This document shows, piece by piece, positions 62,426-64,000 of a DNA stretch of 64,000 nucleotides. The stretch is from Tubiluchus corallicola (taxonomy: Eukaryota; Priapulida; Priapulimorpha; Priapulimorphida; Tubiluchidae), in NCBI GenBank assembly GCA_030141605.1, contig JAQGDQ010000253.1, positions 83,411 to 147,410 of the forward strand, written 5' to 3'. The notes below the pieces were generated by a model, which saw only the letters and a list, made by a program, of their open reading frames with translations, made no database searches and was not told the origin of the DNA. Position 1 is the first letter of the stretch. The number at the start of each line of letters is the position of its first letter. The position numbers and the translations under genes were made by a program.

Positions 62426-63483
62426 GATCTTGGCTATAGCTGCAGGACTTTATTGTCTGCCAAAATCAGTATGAAAATCATCAGTATTAAGTTTAGGCAA
62501 TGATTCATGTGTTTCGCTATCAAGTTTCAGCACATTGCTATTGCTTAATAACTTTGTAACTTTTTTGGGTAGTGTCATTTACTATATACTACACTATCAT
62601 ATCTCTCTTTGAAAAAGGAAGACACCTCTACAAGTTCAGAATTTCATGTTAGAGGATCATCATTGGTAAAATTTGTAATTTGGCTGTAACTGCTAGCAGT
62701 TGTAGGCCCTGCTGCAGAATAGGTTATAATAAGCAAGAGCTGCACCAATGTGAAGTCTTGACTGTTTTCTGCAGTGGTTTGATTTGACTGTGTGGTGATG
62801 TGTCCACTGTTCCCTGCCAAGTGGACAATGTCAACATTGCAGTTGCATAACAAATTTAAGTTTTAATTGTACCAATTGTTAATTTCGTACAGCAGCATAT
62901 TGTGGAAAACTAAACCATGTTAAATAATGCATCATTATAGTGTTTGTGTGTGTGTGCTTACTGTCAACTGGTGTAGTTGTTTATTTGCACTGATAAAGCT
63001 GTGATAGTAGAATAGCCATCATTTTTTGCTAGCCTGATTGTTACACGAGTTTAAAGATTCAACAAATTGTGAAGCCAGCAAATAAAACTGCAATGCCCAA
63101 TTTTCTGTAAAAATTACAGTTTTTTACAACATTCTTTGTAAACAAGAAATAAGAACAACAACAACAACAATAATAAACATTTCACAAGATTAAAAAGAAT
63201 CACTGCGGAGAAAATGGCGTTAGAATTATATGGCAGGCTTTCATACAGTTTTTAAGTGAATACAAATAAAAAGGTTTGACAAATTAACACTAGAAGGCAG
63301 CACTCACCAAGAACAAGAGAATTATATTGCAGGCTTTCACACAAATCAACACTAGATGGCGGCACACAACAAGTACAAGTTAGTGAACAATATTAATACA
63401 GTGCAGCTAAAAATCAGCCTGCGAATTATTATTATAAACAATGAAAATCAGTATCTAACACTACTAGAACAAATGTTTTAACT
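62426..63483. other. No recognised gene; short duplication
   Basis: AT-rich. 63226-63245 (AGAATTATATGGCAGGCTTT) recurs at 63319-63340, and AACACTAGA(A/T)GGCRGCA follows both copies, a local duplication. Confidence 0.45.
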
Positions 63484-63678
63484 TTATGTAACGACTGTAC
63501 CAGGTTTGTACTCCGGCGTGTAAAATAGGGATACATCAATGTCTGGTATTGAGTCACACGGTATTATAGGATTACTGTAGCTGCAATAATACAAAAACGT
63601 TTCAATTTAGTGTATATAATATAAGAAATAAAACTCATTAACTCACACTAGCCTAAATTGCAAATCCACGCCTACCAT
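63484..63678 (-). CDS. Possible 42-codon spliced microprotein
   Basis: Minus-strand ATG at 63678 (context CAAAATGG) opens MVGVDLQFRL plus two bases, ending GT|GTGAGT. After a 66-bp intron with acceptor TGTATTATTGCAG, the exon 63580-63484 closes the codon (Val) and continues YSNPIIPCDSIPDIDVSLFY, TPEYKPGTVVT, TAA. The other two frames of the second exon stop at once. No family recognised. It may instead be the last two exons of a larger gene entering from beyond 64 kb. Convergent with the GPCR. Confidence 0.35.
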
Positions 63679-64000
63679 TTTGAAAATTTCCGTTTGCAAC
63701 ACATATAAGCTCCTTTTTTTGGTCAATAAAATGCGAATAATTTTTTTCACATTAGTACACTATTGTTTTGTTTTAAAGGTACATTAAGTGAATTTAAAAT
63801 TAATTGGATCAAACATCAGAAATGAGAAAAATGTGCTACAAACCATTATATTAATGATTTTCGATACTGTCAGATGTTACATTAGGTGACGTAAAAAATG
63901 CGCCCAAGTTTTTATTGTGATATTATAAGAACAAAATAACCGAATCACTTGAAAATTACCGCACTGATGTGGCAATTACACACTGATTATCTACATGTAT
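63679..64000. other. No feature seen at the window edge
   Basis: AT-rich, with no exon I can support. Upstream sequence of the minus-strand microprotein candidate would lie here. Confidence 0.4.

Overview
The window is nuclear DNA from an animal. The genes are split by GT-AG introns and one of them is a clear orthologue of the animal gene ERMARD. The sequence is AT-rich and full of old transposons, SINEs, non-LTR retrotransposon tails and minisatellites. The repeat mix suggests an aquatic invertebrate, but I cannot name the phylum from sequence alone.

Layout. 1-5.0 kb holds retrotransposon remains, a hAT MITE and a long trinucleotide tract. 5.1-7.4 kb, minus strand, holds a three-exon gene for a 77-residue secreted, arginine-rich peptide precursor, with a TATA-like box, two upstream RORE-like sites and a poly(A) signal. 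8.2-9.0 kb, minus strand, holds two probable last exons of an unrecognised helical protein. 11.97-12.32 kb holds a C-type lectin domain exon. 12.35-44.84 kb holds a complete 13-exon ERMARD gene (702 residues predicted, every splice phase closes). Its last intron is 19.6 kb, against 0.16-3.7 kb for the others. That intron contains nested DNA transposons, a tRNA-type SINE and large minisatellites, two of which repeat splice-signal-like sequences.

44.9-55.5 kb is almost entirely mobile-element debris: several non-LTR retrotransposon 3' ends, two (AT)n-centred palindromes, a solo LTR with a TATA box, a hAT deletion derivative with a precise 8-bp target duplication, and a third copy of a TTAA-ended MITE. 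55.5-59.6 kb shows nothing I can name. 59.66-60.84 kb is a 30-bp minisatellite that is stop-free in the frame of the class A GPCR starting 31 bp downstream (60869-62119; adenosine-receptor-like). At 63.48-63.68 kb the minus strand carries a possible two-exon, 42-codon gene convergent with the GPCR.

The genes do not form an operon or obvious pathway. ERMARD is an ER-membrane protein, the GPCR is a plasma-membrane receptor, and the peptide precursor and lectin exon point to secreted products. The strongest candidates for something undescribed are the hidden peptide precursor, the splice-signal minisatellites in ERMARD intron 12, and the open-frame minisatellite fused in frame to the GPCR.
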